Source of the DNA: Tunturiibacter gelidiferens
GTDB lineage: Bacteria; Acidobacteriota; Terriglobia; Terriglobales; Acidobacteriaceae
Reading direction: 5' to 3'
DNA: 64,000 nt
Assembly (NCBI RefSeq): GCF_014201335.1
Contig: NZ_JACHEB010000017.1
Span: forward strand, 54,325-118,324
Part shown: positions 23,832 to 34,159 of the stretch, piece by piece
How positions within the stretch are numbered: position 1 is the stretch's first letter
How the letters are laid out: each line of letters begins with the position of its first letter
Program-made: the position numbers and the translations under genes
The notes under the pieces: generated by a model
Told to the model about the DNA's origin: nothing
The model's database searches: none
The model's input: only the letters and a program-made list of their open reading frames with translations

Positions 23832-26672
23832 ATGCCCCGAAAGACGTCTCGAAACTCCCCCACAACCAGTTCTCGGTTCGACCTGCGTCCGCTCGCCGGT
23901 CTGGTAGCGTCAGTGCTGAGCGCCTCAACGCTCTTTGGTCAATCCCAACAGTTTCCGACTTACTCCACTGGTCCGCAATCGAATGGATCGTGGGTGGTAA
24001 GCAGTGGCCAGATAGTCACGCCGGCCGGGAAGCAAGTCGATCTCGGCATTAGGGTCCGCGCGAAAGCAATCGCGTTGAATCCGAATAAGAAGAATCATAC
24101 CGCTGCCGTGCTCACCATGGGAGCATCACAGGCTGTTGAAGTCATCGACATCAAAACCGGCGATGTGCTGCAGAACTATATTCCATTCGGACGTGATTCT
24201 AGCGGCAGCTACAGTGGCATTACATATTCGCCAGACGGCAAGTATCTCGTTTTCAGCCAGGACAGCAGCAACGTTACGATTGCCAATGTTTCTAAAGAAG
24301 GTCTGCTGGAGGACAACGCCCAAGTTAAAGTGCCAGCGAACAGTTCCTTCATCGACTGCTTTGCGAACAGCCCTGCTGGCGATGGAGTTCCGTGCGGTAC
24401 GTTCTGGACTGCCGGGACCTCCTATCCTGGAGGGGTCGCAGTCTCCCTGGACAGCAAGACCGCTTATGCCTTGCTGAACCAGAACAATACTCTCACCAAG
24501 ATCGACCTGACCGCAGCGACCCCAACGCAGGGTGAACAGATCCGCGTCGGCAACGCTCCGCACAGCATCGTGATCTCAAGCGACGGAAGCACCGCCTACA
24601 TCAGTAACGAGGGCGGACGGGCCGCTACCGACGGTGACTTTCAGATTTACTCGGCCGGTACCGAAGTTGTCGCTGACCCGCAGGTGGGTGCTTCAATTAC
24701 TGGTACTGTTTCCGTGGTCAATCTGAAGAAGATGAAGGTGAGCGCTACGATCCAAACCGGTCTGCACCCGACTGGAATGGCGTTTTATGGAAATAACCTG
24801 CTGGTCTCCAATACCTATAGCGACACCATTTCGGTTATCGATATGGACACCAATCAAGTGGACCGCACGATCGATCTCGGGCTACCAATCAAACTGCCCG
24901 GTAGAAAGGACTCGATCTATGGAGCCGCTCCGAACTCGATCGCGGTCGATGCTAAGAACGGCATTGCGTATGTTGCGCTCTACAATGCCAATGCGATCGG
25001 AGTGATCAACCTTGCCCGCGGCGTCAATCCCGTCATGGGAATGATTCCAGTAGCTTATGCGCCAAGTTCCGTGGTACTGGACGAAGCGCAGAAGGTGCTC
25101 GTTGTTGCTAATGACAAGGGCATCGGTGCTCGCAATTCGTTCGAGACCGACTTTGGAGTTACCGACTACAACACTCACCAGGACAACGGTACCGTCAGCA
25201 TCGTTCCCGTACCGAATGATCAGAAACTGGAGACGATGACGAAGAAGGTCTTCGAGAACAACCACTGGGATCTGACCGAAAACATCAAGGCAGCTTCTGG
25301 TGGCAGCCAGGATGCCACGCCAAAGGCTATCCCGAACAAGATCGGCGATCCTTCGCTCATCAAGCACGTCTTCCTGATTATCCGTGAGAACCGCACTTAT
25401 GATCAGATTCTGGGTGACGTAGCCGCAGGCGATGGCGATCATACGCTGGCAGTATTTGGCGGCAAAGATACGCCGAACGTGCATGCACTGGTGAAGCGCT
25501 TCCCGCTCTTCGATAACTTCTATGACCCCAGTCGGCAGTCGGCCGATGGTCATCAGTGGATTACCGAGGGCATGGCGCCTTACTCTGACGATATTCAATC
25601 ACCGGACTGGGTCCGCAGCTATCCGGGCGGCGGCGCCGGCGATGCACTTGCATACCAGAACAAGGGCTTCCTGTTCTCCGAAGCAGCGGCCAAAGGTTTG
25701 CCTGTAAAGATCTTCGGTGAGTACGTCGAGAACGATACATACAAGCAGCCGAATGGATCAACCAGCGAACCAAGCTGGACCCAGTTCTACGCTGACTCAC
25801 AAAAATTCGAAGCTGGACTCGAGAAAACGCTGTACTACGGCAACTCGATCCAGGCGTACTCCTCCCTTCCGGCTGTAGCGGACCATCTGGTCACAAACTT
25901 CCCACTCTTTGATCTGGGCATTCCCGATCAGTTTCGCGTAGACGTGTGGCTGCAAGACTTCAAGAAGGACGAGGCTGCCGGTACTGTACCAGCGCTAAGC
26001 ATTCTCTGGGTCATGTGCGACCACACCGGTGGTCCGCCAACTGCTGATGCTGAACAGGCCGATAACGATCTGGCAGTCGGACGCATTGTTGACTACGTTA
26101 GCCACAGCAAGGTGTGGGAGTCGTCAGCGATCTTTGTCGAAGAGGACGACGCGCAGAACGGCGTGGATCACGTCGACGGCCACCGCAGCCCCGGTTACGT
26201 CATTAGCCCTTACACGATACAGAATGGTCCCACCGATCACACCTACTACACGCAGGTCAACATGACCCGCACTATCGAGCAAATCCTAGGCCTGCCGCCC
26301 ATGAACCAGTTCGACCTCGTGGCGTCACCAATGAGGACTGCCTTTGTTGAAGGCCAGGCTTCGCCCGAGAACTTCAAACCCTGGACTCACGAGCCGAACC
26401 AGGTTCCGCTGAACCAGGGCGTTACAACGAGTACAGCGAGCAATATAACGGACAGCACCTCGGTCAAGGCGCTAAGGGCAGCTTGGATGAAAAAGAAAGC
26501 TCAAATCTTCGCTGGGAAGCTAACCAAGCCCGATGCCGAAGATCCGGACACGGTCAATCACTTGAACTGGTATCAGTCCACCGGTTTTATGCGGCCCTAC
26601 CCCGGTGAGAAGACCGTCCGTTCACCAAGTGACTTCAAGAAAGGGGCACCTACCACTGCTGACTTGGACTAA
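23832..26672 (+). CDS. Secreted YncE-type propeller / phosphoesterase fusion protein (copy 3)
   Basis: 946 residues from ATG 23832, which has AGGAGA 11 bases upstream and is followed by a signal sequence (LRPLAGLVASVLSASTLFG, cleavage near GQS). The propeller half (about 35-470) has repeats such as YSPDGKYLVFSQ, VSLDSKTAYALLN and IQTGLHPTGMAFYGNNLLVS. The phosphoesterase half starts near residue 508 with IKHVFLIIRENRTYDQILGD and keeps NVHALVKRFPLFDNFYD, CDHTGGP and EEDDAQNGVDHVDGHR. It is closer to copy 1 than to copy 2 (shared LPPMNQFDL and KPDAE.P segments near the end). Likely controlled by the two-component system upstream through the palindrome at 23635-23654. A long hairpin follows the stop. 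Confidence 0.85.
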   Translation: MPRKTSRNSPTTSSRFDLRPLAGLVASVLSASTLFGQSQQFPTYSTGPQSNGSWVVSSGQIVTPAGKQVDLGIRVRAKAIALNPNKKNHTAAVLTMGASQAVEVIDIKTGDVLQNYIPFGRDSSGSYSGITYSPDGKYLVFSQDSSNVTIANVSKEGLLEDNAQVKVPANSSFIDCFANSPAGDGVPCGTFWTAGTSYPGGVAVSLDSKTAYALLNQNNTLTKIDLTAATPTQGEQIRVGNAPHSIVISSDGSTAYISNEGGRAATDGDFQIYSAGTEVVADPQVGASITGTVSVVNLKKMKVSATIQTGLHPTGMAFYGNNLLVSNTYSDTISVIDMDTNQVDRTIDLGLPIKLPGRKDSIYGAAPNSIAVDAKNGIAYVALYNANAIGVINLARGVNPVMGMIPVAYAPSSVVLDEAQKVLVVANDKGIGARNSFETDFGVTDYNTHQDNGTVSIVPVPNDQKLETMTKKVFENNHWDLTENIKAASGGSQDATPKAIPNKIGDPSLIKHVFLIIRENRTYDQILGDVAAGDGDHTLAVFGGKDTPNVHALVKRFPLFDNFYDPSRQSADGHQWITEGMAPYSDDIQSPDWVRSYPGGGAGDALAYQNKGFLFSEAAAKGLPVKIFGEYVENDTYKQPNGSTSEPSWTQFYADSQKFEAGLEKTLYYGNSIQAYSSLPAVADHLVTNFPLFDLGIPDQFRVDVWLQDFKKDEAAGTVPALSILWVMCDHTGGPPTADAEQADNDLAVGRIVDYVSHSKVWESSAIFVEEDDAQNGVDHVDGHRSPGYVISPYTIQNGPTDHTYYTQVNMTRTIEQILGLPPMNQFDLVASPMRTAFVEGQASPENFKPWTHEPNQVPLNQGVTTSTASNITDSTSVKALRAAWMKKKAQIFAGKLTKPDAEDPDTVNHLNWYQSTGFMRPYPGEKTVRSPSDFKKGAPTTADLD

Positions 26673-26681
26673 AAACCTGCT

Positions 26682-26731
26682 GTAATCCCTGGCCCTCTCC
26701 CAAAATGATCGGGAAGAGGACCAGGGGTTAC
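26682..26731. terminator. Long hairpin after the third phosphoesterase gene
   Basis: GTAATCCCTGGCCCTCTCCC pairs with GGGAAGAGGACCAGGGGTTA across a nine-base loop, nearly 20 pairs with two interruptions. It starts 10 bases after the stop. No T-run follows, so it may act as a transcript stabiliser as well as a terminator. Confidence 0.6.
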
Positions 26732-27122
26732 GCATGAAAGAACGGGCTGAGTTTGGGATTGGGTTTTTGGAACATGCAGCTCGCCAACCGTTTAGATGTT
26801 TGTTCTGAGAGATAGATGGATAGGATTGAGTTTGCATCCAGTACCGTTTCCTATGGGGATTCTATGTTCGAGTTTTCAAGCCTTGGGAACATTACCAACT
26901 GTGCTTCCGCGGAAGCCGTGCGGAGGGGATAGAACCCGGGATGGGGACCTCACTGTTCAACTAGATCGGCCTACAAAGTTTTTCTACCTTCATGGGTTTG
27001 CCCCAGGGCCAAAATATCACCGGGGAGAGCGAAACCCTAGATCACTTTTAGTAGCGGCGACCTTCGGTCTGGCGGCATCATTGAGGCCACAAACGGGCCT
27101 CCTAATCTCGGATGTTGATTTC
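26732..27122. other. Intergenic, nothing recognised
   Basis: Short frames on both strands carry no protein signal, repeat or RNA that I recognise. Confidence 0.4.
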
Positions 27123-27746
27123 CTAGAAGACCCACACGTTGCGGCAGCTTCCGCACCAAGCTTCTGTAGATTGTTGCATCCGAGACAATCCAACTACCAG
27201 TAAGGTAGATCCACCGGAGAGGATTGCGGCGGTCGCCTTTCCGCTGCTAATTCCTCTTTTTTCGGTTACTTTCCTCGTTCTCGTTGAACCCCTGTAACTA
27301 CAGTATGGGCAGGTCATCGCGATGTTCAACGCGCCGTGATTACATGTCTCGGAATAGAGCTGTGCGGTGTACGCTTTCGCCCGTCGATCAATAGTCGCTT
27401 TCGTTCGCAGGACATAGACCTGAAGATCGTGGGGAGCCACCGACCCTCTTTTTTTCTTTCCTGCCACAGCGAGGTTAAATCCGGACTTTTGATGGATAAC
27501 CAAAGCGACAGAAAGCAGGGTCAGAATTGAGAGCAGGAATAGCATGGTGGAACTCGCGAGTGACACAGCCGGGTGAAGCGTAGGTGGCGTACTACCTGTA
27601 AATGAATAGGCGGGTTGTCTCCTTCGATCCGCTTGCAATTGCTTTCTGGAAGAGTTCTCGTGCATGCGAAATTCGCTCAGCACGGTATGGTCAAAGCCGG
27701 AGTCAGTCAGTTCCAGGCCATGCGCGTATTTCCAGTCAATCCGCAC
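27123..27746 (-). CDS. Small zinc-ribbon-like protein of unknown function
   Basis: The open frame covers 207 codons, but only the latter part looks protein-like. A hydrophobic helix (MLFLLSILTLLSVALVIHQK, near 27543) is followed by a basic stretch. The C-terminal 65 residues carry two CxxC pairs (TCPYCSYRG and WCGSCRNVW) flanking a glycine-rich hydrophobic segment (SGGSTLLVVGLS). This is the arrangement of small membrane-linked zinc-ribbon proteins. The start is uncertain; the ATG at about 27543 or a later one is more plausible than the first. No function is proposed. Confidence 0.4.
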   Translation of the reverse strand: MRIDWKYAHGLELTDSGFDHTVLSEFRMHENSSRKQLQADRRRQPAYSFTGSTPPTLHPAVSLASSTMLFLLSILTLLSVALVIHQKSGFNLAVAGKKKRGSVAPHDLQVYVLRTKATIDRRAKAYTAQLYSETCNHGALNIAMTCPYCSYRGSTRTRKVTEKRGISSGKATAAILSGGSTLLVVGLSRMQQSTEAWCGSCRNVWVF

Positions 27747-28493
27747 CCGCTGCCTGACAATCCGAAAGCGCTTCCATGAACTACAGCACTGTAACCAAGG
27801 TCAAGCGCCCAGGAGAGCCTCAGCCGGTTGACCCCGACGGGGAAACAAAGCGGCAAACTGTTTATCCTGGTACATGCGGCCCCGCGCATCTCCCAAGCGC
27901 AGGCATACACACCCTTTCGGAAACGCAGCCCGAGCTACGCGGCGCGGCTGGTCTGGAACCCTGAACTCCTCTTGCGGTCGAAGCGACATGACAAAATCTT
28001 GAAGAGTTCCGCCTCCGATTTCACTCTCGGAATGATCGACGTACCAGCACCATTAACCAGAATTCTGAAGTCGCCACCAGTGTCAATGTGGGGTTTACCC
28101 CAATTAGCAGAGTGGATGGAAGAGCAAACAACAAGTGGTTGACTGATACGTTGAGAATCCTGAGCGCGCCCAGCCGAAGTGTGCGCTGCAATGAAGCCTG
28201 GACAGCTTTATCGCCGAACCAAAAGGTCAATCCGACTGGATTGTCATGCACCGAAAAACTAATTTCAGTGAACTCTGGGCTCAATTAGATGTGTTGCTGA
28301 AGAGCGCCAGCACTTAAAGTTTCGCAGTTGCAAGACTAGGCAGGAAAGTTATGCAAGATACGTTCTGGAGAGTACGCATCATCAAATACTCCTCAAACGT
28401 CTAGAGGATGAGTTTCCGCTGCTGCATCCGCAGCAGTGGTCGTCTGTCAGCCATCCTTGTGGATTCGTTAGGCCGTCCATGGACAAGAGAGCG
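27747..28493. other. Decayed or non-coding stretch
   Basis: Several overlapping frames of 60-105 codons exist on both strands (27776-28288), none with recognisable domains or a good ribosome site. I leave them uncalled. Confidence 0.4.
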
Positions 28494-28754
28494 CTAAACC
28501 TTGTGAGCTCGCTGCGCCAATACTTCAGTATTGGGATCAGAAGTTGATGTTTCGGGATTGCGAAGAGTCCCCGGCGGTACTGCATCGGAATACCGGCGGC
28601 TTTGGAATTCTGCTGAAGGCTGATCGGCAGACATTTTAGCCCGGCGTTCAAGGATGAATTTTTTTGTCCTAAGTTCATCGACAACTTGATAAATCCCGAT
28701 GGCGACAATTGAAATGGTTGGAATGGAAAAGATGAAATATGTACCATGATTCAT
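28494..28754 (-). CDS. Small single-span membrane protein, unknown function
   Basis: 86 residues from ATG 28754, with GGAG nine bases upstream. One N-terminal membrane helix (TYFIFSIPTISIVAIGIYQV) is followed by a polar, disordered tail rich in Arg, Ser and Pro. No family is recognised. It stands alone, with a gap of about 300 bases on the upstream side. Confidence 0.45.
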   Translation of the reverse strand: MNHGTYFIFSIPTISIVAIGIYQVVDELRTKKFILERRAKMSADQPSAEFQSRRYSDAVPPGTLRNPETSTSDPNTEVLAQRAHKV

Positions 28755-29051
28755 GGTGAGACGCTCCCGACCTGCTCTGCTGGATGCCAACTTTCATCAG
28801 CAACACGGTTAAGTACTCACTCACAATGACATAGTTACTTTGTGATAAGTACCCCCCGTTTGGGTCACGGAAACGGCCCGAATCATCTGGGACATGGATT
28901 TCAGTGGTTTAATTGTTGTTGTTTATTACTGATAGAAATAGCTTTTATTAAAAGCAGCGCCCTTAACTAATAGAAACACTGGCTCGTAACTAGAAATCCT
29001 GGGACGGATTTTGACCGCTGATGCCTACAGGCGTGATCAAGAAGTCTATAC

Positions 29052-29882
29052 TCAAGCAGGCAACGAATCACTAACCGACTCTGCGATATAGGCCTTCATC
29101 GCTTGGCTGAGTTGTGAATCGATCTCATCCGCAATGCTCATCACCCCTACTAACACCACACTGAAATCGATACTGGCTAGATTTCTTTGCAATGTATCAA
29201 AGATCGTGATTTGTAACATGCGCGACTCTTCTACCATCATTGCAGCCGTATAACCTTGCTTGCGCCGTGCGATGCCGTGCTGAGTGGCTGCTGGCGATAA
29301 CATCTCCCTGCGGCCAATCGGTCTGGAAGATACGAGGCGCGCTGTCAGATCGCGAAATACCTGGGGAAGATGAGCGCAACGCTGTTCGCGGCTTAGCGGG
29401 ACTGCCATCACAATATCGTCGGTTTCGACAAGCTCAAACCATTCTTGAATAGCTATTTCGGTTGAGCGTTCGATAATTGCTGCCACAGTCTCCACAGTGC
29501 GAACGGCAGGAGTGCCGGTTGCCAATCTTTGCTCGATGGCCGCAACTATCGCCGTGACATCCATAGGCTTCACCATGATCTGATCGGCCTGTAACAAGAT
29601 GGCTTGGGCGGCGGCGTCCATCTCCGGAAAGGCACTCAACAACATGGTGATAGCTCTTGGATTCGCGTGGCGCATCGCACTCACGACGGTAAGCCCATCT
29701 CCTGCTCCCGGCATGTGCAGGTCGCTGAGAAGCACGTCATACGTTTCTGAGCTTATGAGCCTCAAAGCCTCAGAAACACTTGAGACATTTGTTACAGCGA
29801 ATCCGCGATCTTTCAGCAGTGCGTCCATGGTTAGGCGTGCAAGTTCATCGTCATCAACCAGCAGAATCTTGATAAAGGCCAT
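29052..29882 (-). CDS. Response regulator with C-terminal RsbRD-like domain
   Basis: 276 residues from ATG 29882, which has GGAG six bases upstream. The receiver domain (1-120) has ILLVDDDE, phospho-acceptor Asp in VLLSDLHMPGAGDG and Lys in QIMVKPMD. It is joined to a helical domain (about 140-270) resembling the N-terminal domain of RsbRD-type sigma-factor co-antagonists (IQEWFELVE, HGIARRKQGYTAAMMVEESR and FSVVLVGVMSIADEIDSQ). That domain normally senses or scaffolds in stressosome-like switches, so this is probably a signalling protein and not a transcription factor. No cognate kinase adjoins it. A deleted paralogue lies at 39795-40001. Confidence 0.75.
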   Translation of the reverse strand: MAFIKILLVDDDELARLTMDALLKDRGFAVTNVSSVSEALRLISSETYDVLLSDLHMPGAGDGLTVVSAMRHANPRAITMLLSAFPEMDAAAQAILLQADQIMVKPMDVTAIVAAIEQRLATGTPAVRTVETVAAIIERSTEIAIQEWFELVETDDIVMAVPLSREQRCAHLPQVFRDLTARLVSSRPIGRREMLSPAATQHGIARRKQGYTAAMMVEESRMLQITIFDTLQRNLASIDFSVVLVGVMSIADEIDSQLSQAMKAYIAESVSDSLPA

Positions 29883-30977
29883 CACATCTCCACTCAGCAC
29901 TCTAAGAATGCCTCAGCCGAACTACGGCCAGTATATGCTTATGTAAGCTAGCCGACACAGGCAATTTAAATTAATTTATTGAGGCCCGGCATGACCCGCC
30001 CCAAACAGGTCATAGGTATATTGTCTACAAATAAGAGGTCCCAGATGCTGAGAGCGATGGACTGCCGATATTTACCTGTTCATAGGCGACAGTAGCTACA
30101 ACTACGTTATTTCTGCAACCGATAGGTAGAACATATGTAAGTAGTGTGCTAGTCTCCCCTCACGTATTGGACTTTATATGGCTCTGGATTACCGGAGTTG
30201 AATGAAAGGTTATCGAACGCAGTAGTTACGCTTCGCAGTACTATCCACGTTATTGTCCATGCTGGCACTTCCAGCTTTACCGATGCGATACGGTAACAAT
30301 CCTCTCCCACAGAAAAGCTTCTTCTTCATGCAAAATCTTTGGGCAAATTTTTGCCGAAGACTAACACTTTGTCTGGCCCAAGCGGACAGCATCGCTCGCT
30401 GGTCGGAATTTAAGCCGGTAAATCTTCAGAATGTTAGGGAGGTTACATCCACCCCACTGTAAACGAATACATTGCGTAGGCCCGATTCCCCGACCTGCAA
30501 GACAACGGGGATTATCTATAGGAAGACGATGAAGTCGGCTGGTGTTTTCACAGACGATGGCACAAACCCGGCAGAGACAAGAAAGAGGTCTTTGCCCAAG
30601 GACTAGGGATCATTCCCTATCCCTACAACCCTCATTTCCGCTGCTCACAGTCTGATAGCTGGAGATTTTATCAAATGGCACAACACAAGAGCGTCACAGC
30701 CGAATACATTGCTGAGTTGAATACCGGCTTCCAAACAAAAGCTAAACGAGTTGAAGAGCCTGGACTGGATTGGCCAAAAGTTCAGAAACGATTGGTTACC
30801 GGAACCTTTCCATATAAGACTGCTTTGGATCGGGTGGAGCAAGGTTGGACTCATGATGAAATCGAGACAGAGCTAAGGATAAGAACAGGGTTTGAGGCTG
30901 GCCACCCTCTTCCGCTGCCCAGGGTTATAGCGCCTCAGAACAGCTTAGGCATAACCAATTCTTTAGGAGGCTCCCTG
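29883..30977. other. Long region without a confident gene
   Basis: About 1.1 kb. The last 300 bases (30675-30977) are an open frame of 101 codons with a start preceded by GGAG. It reads straight into the outer-membrane protein gene below but shows no recognisable domain. Nothing else is identified. Confidence 0.4.
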
Positions 30978-31517
30978 TTGAAGCGGCATACTTTCATCTG
31001 CTGTATCGCCTGTGTCCTCAGTCTGGCAACGTGGTCGCATGCTCAAGCAGTCCCAACAGCCACCAGTACAAGTCAGATACAGATCGGTGCCGCTGGAACA
31101 TTCATCAACTCTGACTATAGTAAAAATCAGAAGGGCTTCTCGATATACGGCGACTTCGATTTTTTCCATAACGTCGGGATTGAAGGTGATATACATTTTG
31201 CACTTATCACTCCGGCCGACATCAGCGAAAATTCCTACCTTCTAGGACCGCGGTACAGCTGGCACTACAAGCGTTTCCATCCATACGCCAAGGCACTTTT
31301 TGGTATCGGCCGCTTCGGATTTCAGCAAGGCTATTTCCCGTCGGCTTCTACTTCTACTCACGGGCAGTTTGCTCTTGGTGGCGGACTGGACTTCAAAGTA
31401 TCGCGTCATATCAACGTTCGTGCATTCGATGTCGAGTTTGAGAGGTGGCCCAATTTTCCGCCAAATGGACTTACCCCGATTGTCTACAACTTCGGCGTCG
31501 CTTATGTCTTGCGCTAA
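30978..31517 (+). CDS. Small outer-membrane beta-barrel protein
   Basis: 179 residues from the TTG at 30978, chosen because AGGAGG lies seven bases upstream and a signal peptide follows directly (KRHTFICCIACVLSLATWSH, cleavage at AQA). The mature part is made of alternating amphipathic strands typical of an eight-stranded OmpA/OmpW-like barrel (IQIGAAGTFINSDY, FSIYGDFDFF, IGRFGFQQGYF, FALGGGLDFKVSRHINVRAF) and ends YVLR. The frame is open 101 codons further upstream to an ATG at 30675; that extension would bury the signal peptide, so it is not used. Function unknown; such barrels are porin-like or structural. Confidence 0.65.
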   Translation: MKRHTFICCIACVLSLATWSHAQAVPTATSTSQIQIGAAGTFINSDYSKNQKGFSIYGDFDFFHNVGIEGDIHFALITPADISENSYLLGPRYSWHYKRFHPYAKALFGIGRFGFQQGYFPSASTSTHGQFALGGGLDFKVSRHINVRAFDVEFERWPNFPPNGLTPIVYNFGVAYVLR

Positions 31518-32401
31518 TCGGTCACACTAATCACAGCGGCTGACAGATGCCTTTCGAGGGTCGACCCTGTCTATCTATATCGGTGCTCATCTCTTTATTC
31601 GTTCTTACGGTTTGTCCGAAAGATGACTCACCGCCAAATTCATCTACGATGGTTGTGCCGGCGCGCCCATCTCCCTAATTTATCTTCGCTGTTGTTCGCT
31701 ATACAATCCCATGCATGAGCATGCATTTCTGCAACCAAGGAAGGCTTAAGCCCACCCACTATGTGGTGACCTGCAAGAAGTGCGCCAGAGATGTGCCTTG
31801 CGTGCGGCGGCATCCTGCGCGGTGAAAAGAGAGCGCTTAGAACCCAGTAACGTCCATTTGGAATTTCCTCCAAGGCGGCCAGAACTGGCAGGGGTGGAAG
31901 CAGAGAGACGGACAGGTCCTGTCCTCCGCCATGCCTGTATAAACCTGTATAAAAGCGCGGCTCCGCAATTCTTCACTACACGCAAGTCAAGGTGATGACT
32001 ATCGATTCCGCCGCATCGCCCCGGCTCGTCGTAGATGAGCACGTCGCCGTATTCGAGATCAGCAGATGCGGTTGACGTACCATTGGCTTGTTGTTGAATT
32101 AGGGAAGTCTGACAATCCTCGGTGAGAGTGATCGGCGAGGCCGATGGGACCACAATAGGATTCCGCTGTCCTCTCGAGCGTAAGAGTTGCGGCTACGTGG
32201 ATTGCTTTGTGTGCGCAACAGAGGAGACCGAATAAGAGAAGACTCAGCGTGGCCCTGTTAACAATCTGCCTAGAATACGGATCTGGCGGAATTGAGTCAT
32301 ACGCGCTTCTTGAGCAAGTAAGAACGTAGTTGACGTGGTTAGATGCCGCTAAAAGCAGGGTGTGAATTGTTAATGGTGAAGGCTTGAGCTGCAGAAGTCT
32401 A
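31518..32401. other. Non-coding or decayed region
   Basis: A minus-strand frame at 31746-32153 contains a protein-like stretch (DLEYGDVLIYDEPGRCGGID). An adjacent frame upstream (about 32250-32180) reads like a signal peptide (ATLSLLLFGLLCC). Together they may be one frameshifted small secreted protein. This is too weak to call as a gene. Confidence 0.3.
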
Positions 32402-32578
32402 CTAGTTAATTCTAAGATTTTTTCCTAATTTAGTTTTTTCAAACACCGCTAATGGGATAAGCTCCTTCAGCTGGTCGGCAGTGTACACAACGGTAGTGAG
32501 ATCCGAATAGGACACGCCGATCGTGTCTTCGTCGAGAAGTTTAGTTTCAATGATCGTCAACGGTATCTTAGCCGACAT
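32402..32578 (-). CDS. Small hypothetical protein
   Basis: 58 residues from ATG 32578, with GAGG six bases upstream. The sequence alternates strands and one helix (IPLTIIETKLLDEDTIGVSY, then TVVYTADQLKELIPLAVFEK) and is well balanced in composition, so it is probably real. No family recognised and no partner gene nearby. Confidence 0.5.
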   Translation of the reverse strand: MSAKIPLTIIETKLLDEDTIGVSYSDLTTVVYTADQLKELIPLAVFEKTKLGKNLRIN

Positions 32579-33175
32579 TGCAATCCTCATTCCTACGCGT
32601 TCGGTGCAAAAGAAATCCTACACATTCGATGCAAAAGAAATCTATGCGAGCAAGGAAATTTGCTGCGGAGGACGGGAATAGGTTAACGTTAAATGCCCAA
32701 AATGGGCAAAGACATTTGAAGTTGTTCGACAGTGATCAAGTTTCGCATCCGGCGATTCAAGGCTATCTTGTGTCTGATGTGGTGTGAAAACCCTCTGCCT
32801 AACTCATTGACTCTCATCAGAAATGCTTCGATCTTGGATATTCGATTACACCAGGCAAGACTCACTGCCATCTTTGCGCAGCCCGAACAACTCCACCCCT
32901 GGCCGTCGCGCGCACCGGGAACCTTGACTATTGCAAATTCGATTGCTGAAATCATCGATCGCCGGGGGGCTGGAGAGCAACCTGTGTTTCGAGATAGCTT
33001 TGTCACGTGGCTAGCCCATTGGTCCTTGGCGCCCCCACGGTAAGGATTGGTGTTGGTTGAAAGCAATACAAGATCGGTAAGCATCCGTGGCGGAGAGAAC
33101 CTCCGCCACGGCGTCCGCTGCGGGTGTTGCAGTTATGAGACGAATGTCGTCTTCTCATGTTTGAGAAACACTTAA
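32579..33175. other. Intergenic, nothing recognised
   Basis: Overlapping frames on opposite strands (32689-33084 minus, 32732-33043 plus) have no domains and poor starts. The direct repeat TTCGnTGCAAAAGAAATC at 32599-32642 is a short tandem duplication. Confidence 0.4.
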
Positions 33176-33376
33176 TCAGAAGCTCGACACTGAAGGTTCC
33201 GATCTATCATCCAGTTCGTAAGATGCGGCGTCGGCGGCAAGCTTAGGCGGGGGGTCTACGTCGGTCTGATCTTGGTACCTTAGTCTTCTGCGCGCGGAGA
33301 TGTCGGATATCTGCCGGTATTTGCTAAGTCCGTGCAAGCGGAGCACAGGAGCGACGGAATAGTCTCTTGTGGACAT
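33176..33376 (-). CDS. Small basic hypothetical protein
   Basis: 66 residues from ATG 33376 behind a near-consensus ribosome site (GAGGAGG six bases upstream), which is the main reason to accept it. The protein is polar and rich in Arg, Asp and Ser, with no membrane segment or Cys pairs. Unknown function. Confidence 0.55.
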   Translation of the reverse strand: MSTRDYSVAPVLRLHGLSKYRQISDISARRRLRYQDQTDVDPPPKLAADAASYELDDRSEPSVSSF

Positions 33377-33685
33377 GGAGTCCTCCTCGTGGTTAATGAG
33401 TTATCTGTACATTCTTCTCGCCCTCTAGATAGAAAAAACGGGGCTTCAATGGACTGGTCAGTTGGATAGGGAGAGAAATACCTGACAATCGAATGTCGAA
33501 GTACTAGATTATCACTAACAAATACTTAGGATGACAACCTGGTTCAACCACCATCAGTCGCTACAACGTGCGAGTGGATTTCTTCGGCCGCCCCGACGCC
33601 CTCATTTTCCTTTCCTTTGATGTCTTATATTGTCTTCTGCTATCTATTCTTGATAGAGAGCGTCACATATCCAGAGGTTCCGTGC
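33377..33685. other. A/T-rich gap between divergent small genes
   Basis: Should hold the divergent promoters of the small genes on each side. No repeat or operator is recognised. Frame 33617 opens upstream of the called start of the next gene. Confidence 0.4.
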
Positions 33686-33880
33686 ATGCACTCTTCAGTC
33701 GAACTCTTGAGACAGAAATCCGAGTCTGCCAGGATTGACGCCAATGAGGCTCACGCCCGAATTCCGGAGGTTCGCAAATCCAAATTGCGTAATGACGTTC
33801 GGTTTGCACTGCGTGCCGTCGAGCGAATGTTCTTAGAGAACGTAGACTTGCTCGAAAACGATATCAAGAATCAACAGTAG
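33686..33880 (+). CDS. Small helical hypothetical protein
   Basis: 64 residues from ATG 33686 (AGAGG upstream). Almost entirely helical and charged (ELLRQKSESARIDANEAHAR, VRFALRAVERMFLENVDLLE), suggesting a coiled-coil hairpin. An in-frame start at 33617 would add 23 residues with a hydrophobic stretch. No family recognised. A hairpin follows the stop. Confidence 0.45.
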   Translation: MHSSVELLRQKSESARIDANEAHARIPEVRKSKLRNDVRFALRAVERMFLENVDLLENDIKNQQ

Positions 33881-33905
33881 TATTCCCACTCGAGATGACG
33901 CCATA

Positions 33906-33962
33906 AACAACAGAAAAGCCGTGCTGTCTCGGAAGGTTGAGAGCAGCAGGGCTGTTGTTCTT
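33906..33962 (+). terminator. Hairpin terminator after the small helical gene
   Basis: AACAACAG and GCCGTGCTGTCT pair with AGAGCAGCAGGGC and CTGTTGTT, followed by CTTT. It begins 26 bases after the stop at 33880. Confidence 0.55.
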
Positions 33963-34159
33963 TAGGCCGAACCGCATTTGAATCACACGTAGGCCAGGAG
34001 ATTGTCTACATGCTCAAAGACTCGACCCTAAAGCCGGACCGGGAAGCTTTTCGCCCAGACCGCCGCAGATAGTGCGCGATTAGTTGCCTGACAAAGTTTC
34101 GACCTGATTCATCGGTCAAGAATCCACCCAAGGACTTAACATGACAGAACTGAATAGGA

